From assembly GCA_029907605.1 (NCBI GenBank), contig JARYLO010000007.1, forward strand, positions 1 through 44,630: 44,630 bases of DNA, written 5' to 3'. The notes under the pieces are model-generated. The model was not told the origin of the DNA. It did not search any database and was given only the letters and a program-made list of their open reading frames with translations. This document shows positions 42,185-44,630 of the stretch, in pieces. A program made the position numbers and the translations under genes. Positions within the stretch are counted from its first letter, which is position 1. Every line of letters starts with the position of its first letter. Origin of the DNA: Sedimentisphaerales bacterium (GTDB taxonomy: Bacteria; Planctomycetota; Phycisphaerae; Sedimentisphaerales; Anaerobacaceae).

Positions 42185-42443
42185 CGTATCTCCTGTTAAG
42201 GATACTGTGTGCGAGACCGGATCAGCTCACCCGCCCAGGGCGCCTCGGCTGTAAGCAAGGCCCCTGCGGCAGCCTCGTAAACCGACGAACACCATGCCTA
42301 CCAACCCATATAAGCAGACCTCGATCCTGCGGCCACTTTTTGCTGTTGTGGTACTTTACACTGTAGGGCAAATCATCTATCTTGGCCGTACAAGTAGTCG
42401 TCCAGATGAAAGATCGATTGGTCATTGATGCAAAGGGCCCACG
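42185..42443. other. Upstream part of the 1.1 kb gene-poor region
   Basis: No convincing gene. A 94-codon minus-strand frame (42222-42506) would run into the start of the plus-strand gene and has no ribosome-binding site. It holds the plus-strand promoter candidate at 42355-42383. Confidence 0.4.
42355..42383 (+). promoter_or_regulatory. Candidate promoter for the right-edge esterase-type/GH43 pair
   Basis: TTTACA (42355-42360, five of six), 17 bases, TATCTT (42378-42383, four of six), about 60 bases before the ATG at 42444. Confidence 0.45.
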
Positions 42444-43235
42444 ATGAACATGCAGCGAAAGATGGTGATGACAGTCGTCGGCGTCCTCGCCGTGGGGATG
42501 TTTCATGTCCTTTCATTCTCGATCGGGAACAATGCCCTCGCCGCCTCACCAGGGGCTAATCAATCCCAGACCGGACCGGCCAGGTTCCCCGTCCCTCGCG
42601 AGCCGGACAACCCCAACCGCAGTCTTGCCCCCTACTTTACCAAGGTAACATCCCCCACCAAGACCCCTGATCCTAATGGCTTCCTCCAGCGGTGGCTGCT
42701 GCTGGAGCCGATACCCAACGGACTTCGTACCAACGTCGGGTTTACTGAGGCCTTTGTCCGGAACGCCTTCTATAAGGATTACTATGTTGGGCCATTTGAT
42801 TTGGTCCCTAAGGAGGGGGATAAGGTGACCATCAACGACCAGGATTTCATCTGGCATGCCCTGGACTCCACCACCTGGAACGTCAAGGTCTTTCGCTTCG
42901 CATACGGCCTGAACAAACCGACCTACGGTGTCACCTTCTGGGCCGTGACGGTCGTGGAAAGCCCGCGGGAGATGAAGAATGTCCGCCTGGCTGTGGGCTC
43001 CAACTCGGCATCCATCTGGTGGCTCAATGGACAGGAGGCGGTCGTCCTGTTTGGAGATCGCCGGATGGTGATGGACGACTGTGTCTCCAAACGGCTAACA
43101 CTCAAGAAGGGGCGAAACGTCATTCGCGGGGCCATCATCAATGGCCCAGGTCTGAGCGACTTCTGCGTCCGCTTCATCGATGAGAATGGTAATCCGGTCA
43201 AGGATCTGACCTTGATCCTTGATAGCAGCAAGTGA
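42444..43235 (+). CDS. Secreted accessory protein of a carbohydrate-active gene pair
   Basis: A 263-residue exported protein: signal peptide to about residue 34, a Pro-rich stretch, then one globular domain (about 75-260) with FLQRWLLLEPIPNGLRTNVG, DFIWHALDSTTWNVKVFRFA and ASIWWLNGQEAVVLFGDRRM. This domain resembles one I have seen annotated in, or beside, acetylxylan esterases, and may be a carbohydrate-binding jelly roll. No Ser-His esterase motif is visible, so I do not call it an enzyme. AAAGGG lies six bases before the start. The GH43 gene follows after 43 bases, so they are probably co-transcribed. Confidence 0.7.
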   Translation: MNMQRKMVMTVVGVLAVGMFHVLSFSIGNNALAASPGANQSQTGPARFPVPREPDNPNRSLAPYFTKVTSPTKTPDPNGFLQRWLLLEPIPNGLRTNVGFTEAFVRNAFYKDYYVGPFDLVPKEGDKVTINDQDFIWHALDSTTWNVKVFRFAYGLNKPTYGVTFWAVTVVESPREMKNVRLAVGSNSASIWWLNGQEAVVLFGDRRMVMDDCVSKRLTLKKGRNVIRGAIINGPGLSDFCVRFIDENGNPVKDLTLILDSSK

Positions 43236-43278
43236 TGAGTCATGCGGTATAGATCCCTATCTTTGATCTGGAGGTCCT

Positions 43279-44630
43279 ATGAGATTCAGTCTTGTAGCAG
43301 TAGCAGTTTCCATCCTGGCCCTTCACTGGCTGTCCCTTCCTGTGCAGGCATTGGAAGGCGAACCCTTTATCCATGATCCCTCCACTGTAGTGGAGTGTGA
43401 TGGCGAGTACTACACCTTCGGTACCGGCGGTGGAGGTCTGATCTCCGACGACGGCTGGGCCTGGCGACGTGGGGCCGTACGGCCAGGTGGCGGGGCAGCC
43501 CCGGATGTCATCAAGATAGGGGATCGCTACCTCGTGGCCTACAGTGCTACTGGCGGGGGTCTGGGCGGTGGACACGCTGGCAGGATCCTTACGATGTGGA
43601 ATAAGACACTCGATCCCAATTCCCCTGACTTCAAGTACTCCGAGCCAGTTGTTGTCGCATCCAGTGACGGTATAGAGGATTGCGATGCCATTGACCCAGC
43701 GCTCTTCCTAGATCCAACAGACGGACGGCTCTGGTGCACCTACGGAACATTCTTTGGTTATATCCGTATAGTCGAACTTGATCCCAAGACAGGCAAACGG
43801 GTAGAGGGCAATGAACCCGTCAACATCGCCATCGACTGCGAGGGCACAGCCCTGATCTATCACGATGGCTGGTATTACCTGTTTGGCACCCATGGCACCT
43901 GCTGCAACGGAACCAACTCCAGCTATAACATCCGCGTGGGCCGTTCCAAGAAGGTGACAGGGCCCTATGTAGACCACATGGGCGTAGACATGCTCCGAGG
44001 CGGTGGCAAACTAGTAGTGGCATCAAACGGCCGCCTCATCGGCCCAGGCCACTTTGGCCTCATTGACCTAGGCGATGGGGTGCAAAAGTATTCCTGCCAC
44101 TACGAGGCAGACCTGGACCGTGGCGGTAGGAGCGTGCTTGAGATACGGGCATTGGTCTGGAAGGACGGCTGGCCAGTAACTGGCGATCACTTTGTAGGTG
44201 GCACATTCCAGATAGAGTCCGAACGCAGCGGCTACGTCTTGGAACTGGGTGTGGATGGTGTACCAGTTGGCGGCGCCCGCCCGGCCAGAGGAATGGGGAT
44301 GGGTGAACGCGGCCGGGCTAGCGGTGGTAATGCCCCTACTGATGCGAATAATCCTGCAGGCAGTGGGCGTGGAAGTGGGTTCGGAAGAGGGATGTTTGGT
44401 GGAGGTATGTTTGGCAGAGGCGGACCCATTACCCCAATCCCAGACCAGGATGTCAATGAGGTCTCCAAGGATTGGCCAGCCGGGCCTCTACCTGTGCGTA
44501 TGGGCATGTACATGCTTAGGGCCCATCAGAAGTGGACGATCAGGCCTGTCAAGGATGCCGGCGGCTATTTGGGGGGACCTTGGTTCAAGATCACCACCGC
44601 AGGTACTGATCGGGCCCTGGCTGCCACGGC
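43279..44630 (+). CDS. Secreted GH43 arabinanase-type hydrolase, C-terminus cut by the window edge
   Basis: The frame is open from the ATG at 43279 (GGAGG four bases upstream) to the window end, 450 codons. A signal peptide is followed by a five-bladed GH43 propeller with the three catalytic acids Asp33 (FIHDPSTVV), Asp139 (DAIDPALFLD) and Glu188 (DCEGTALIY). This fits endo- or exo-arabinanase or a related alpha-L-arabinofuranosidase. Beyond about residue 310 a ricin-like beta-trefoil seems to begin (SERSGYVLELGVDGVPVGG), interrupted by about 60 residues rich in Gly, Arg and Met before MYMLRAHQKWTIRPV resumes. Its likely product, L-arabinose, links to the symporter and ribulokinase at the left edge. 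Confidence 0.88.
   Translation, partial: MRFSLVAVAVSILALHWLSLPVQALEGEPFIHDPSTVVECDGEYYTFGTGGGGLISDDGWAWRRGAVRPGGGAAPDVIKIGDRYLVAYSATGGGLGGGHAGRILTMWNKTLDPNSPDFKYSEPVVVASSDGIEDCDAIDPALFLDPTDGRLWCTYGTFFGYIRIVELDPKTGKRVEGNEPVNIAIDCEGTALIYHDGWYYLFGTHGTCCNGTNSSYNIRVGRSKKVTGPYVDHMGVDMLRGGGKLVVASNGRLIGPGHFGLIDLGDGVQKYSCHYEADLDRGGRSVLEIRALVWKDGWPVTGDHFVGGTFQIESERSGYVLELGVDGVPVGGARPARGMGMGERGRASGGNAPTDANNPAGSGRGSGFGRGMFGGGMFGRGGPITPIPDQDVNEVSKDWPAGPLPVRMGMYMLRAHQKWTIRPVKDAGGYLGGPWFKITTAGTDRALAAT

Noticed and set aside
42019-42366. Plus-strand frame of 115 codons before the accessory exoprotein gene
   Set aside because: Composition is rich in Arg, Pro and Cys without pattern, no ribosome-binding site, and it runs across the plus-strand promoter candidate.
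1-44630. tRNA, rRNA, CRISPR arrays, transposases and phage genes
   Set aside because: The non-coding gaps were read on both strands, and I saw no tRNA-like cloverleaf ends, no regularly spaced repeats and no transposase or phage protein. A tRNA/Infernal scan would be the decisive check.

Overview
The window looks like chromosome of a plant-polysaccharide-degrading member of the Planctomycetota, most likely Phycisphaerae-like. That is an inference from gene content, not from a marker gene: a long run of pseudopilins ending in an oversized GspK, a secreted beta-helix/PKD protein, a VIT-VWA protein, a DUF2752 protein and many small lipoproteins. There is no rRNA, tRNA, CRISPR array or insertion sequence. 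Genes are packed tightly, with many 1 to 4 base stop/start overlaps (ATGA, GTGA, TAATG).

Left block (1-3883, minus strand): an exported aldose 1-epimerase, an SSS-family sodium/sugar symporter and the start of L-ribulokinase, probably an L-arabinose uptake and entry operon. Next (4071-6900, minus) come a PilZ protein, a CDP-alcohol phosphatidyltransferase, the bifunctional riboflavin enzyme RibBA and a small lipoprotein. On the plus strand follow the beta-helix/PKD exoprotein (7147-9723), thioredoxin reductase (9802-10773) and an inositol-monophosphatase-family enzyme (11248-12063), with a DUF2752 membrane protein on the minus strand between the last two.

Central block (12066-25572, minus): an eleven-gene type II secretion/type IV pilus-like operon. 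In transcription order it holds a GspE/PilB ATPase, PilT, a second GspE/PilB ATPase, GspF, three GspG-like pilins, GspH-, GspI- and GspJ-like pseudopilins and an 841-residue GspK. A near-consensus sigma-70 promoter at 25618-25646 probably drives it. No secretin and no GspC, L or M gene is present.

Pectin block (25643-34061, minus): nine contiguous genes. The first five make a complete route from unsaturated oligogalacturonides to pyruvate plus glyceraldehyde 3-phosphate: GH105 hydrolase, KduI, KduD, KdgK and KDPG aldolase. They are followed by a lone fumarase beta subunit, a divergent YchF-like GTPase, a zinc dehydrogenase and CinA. A VIT-VWA protein (34285-36540) is divergent from this operon. 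Further on lie a BNR-repeat exoprotein, a GH5 glucanase with a C-terminal carbohydrate-binding domain and, at the right edge, a secreted GH43 enzyme of arabinanase type with its partner protein. With the arabinose block on the left, this suggests feeding on arabinan-decorated pectin.

The least ordinary stretch is 39984-42443. It holds an AT-richer HTH plus PD-(D/E)XK nuclease-like gene, a lipoprotein carrying one WD40-like motif, a near-consensus promoter, and an approximately 1.1 kb region whose only coding candidates are five very small minus-strand ORFs, most joined by 4-base stop/start overlaps.
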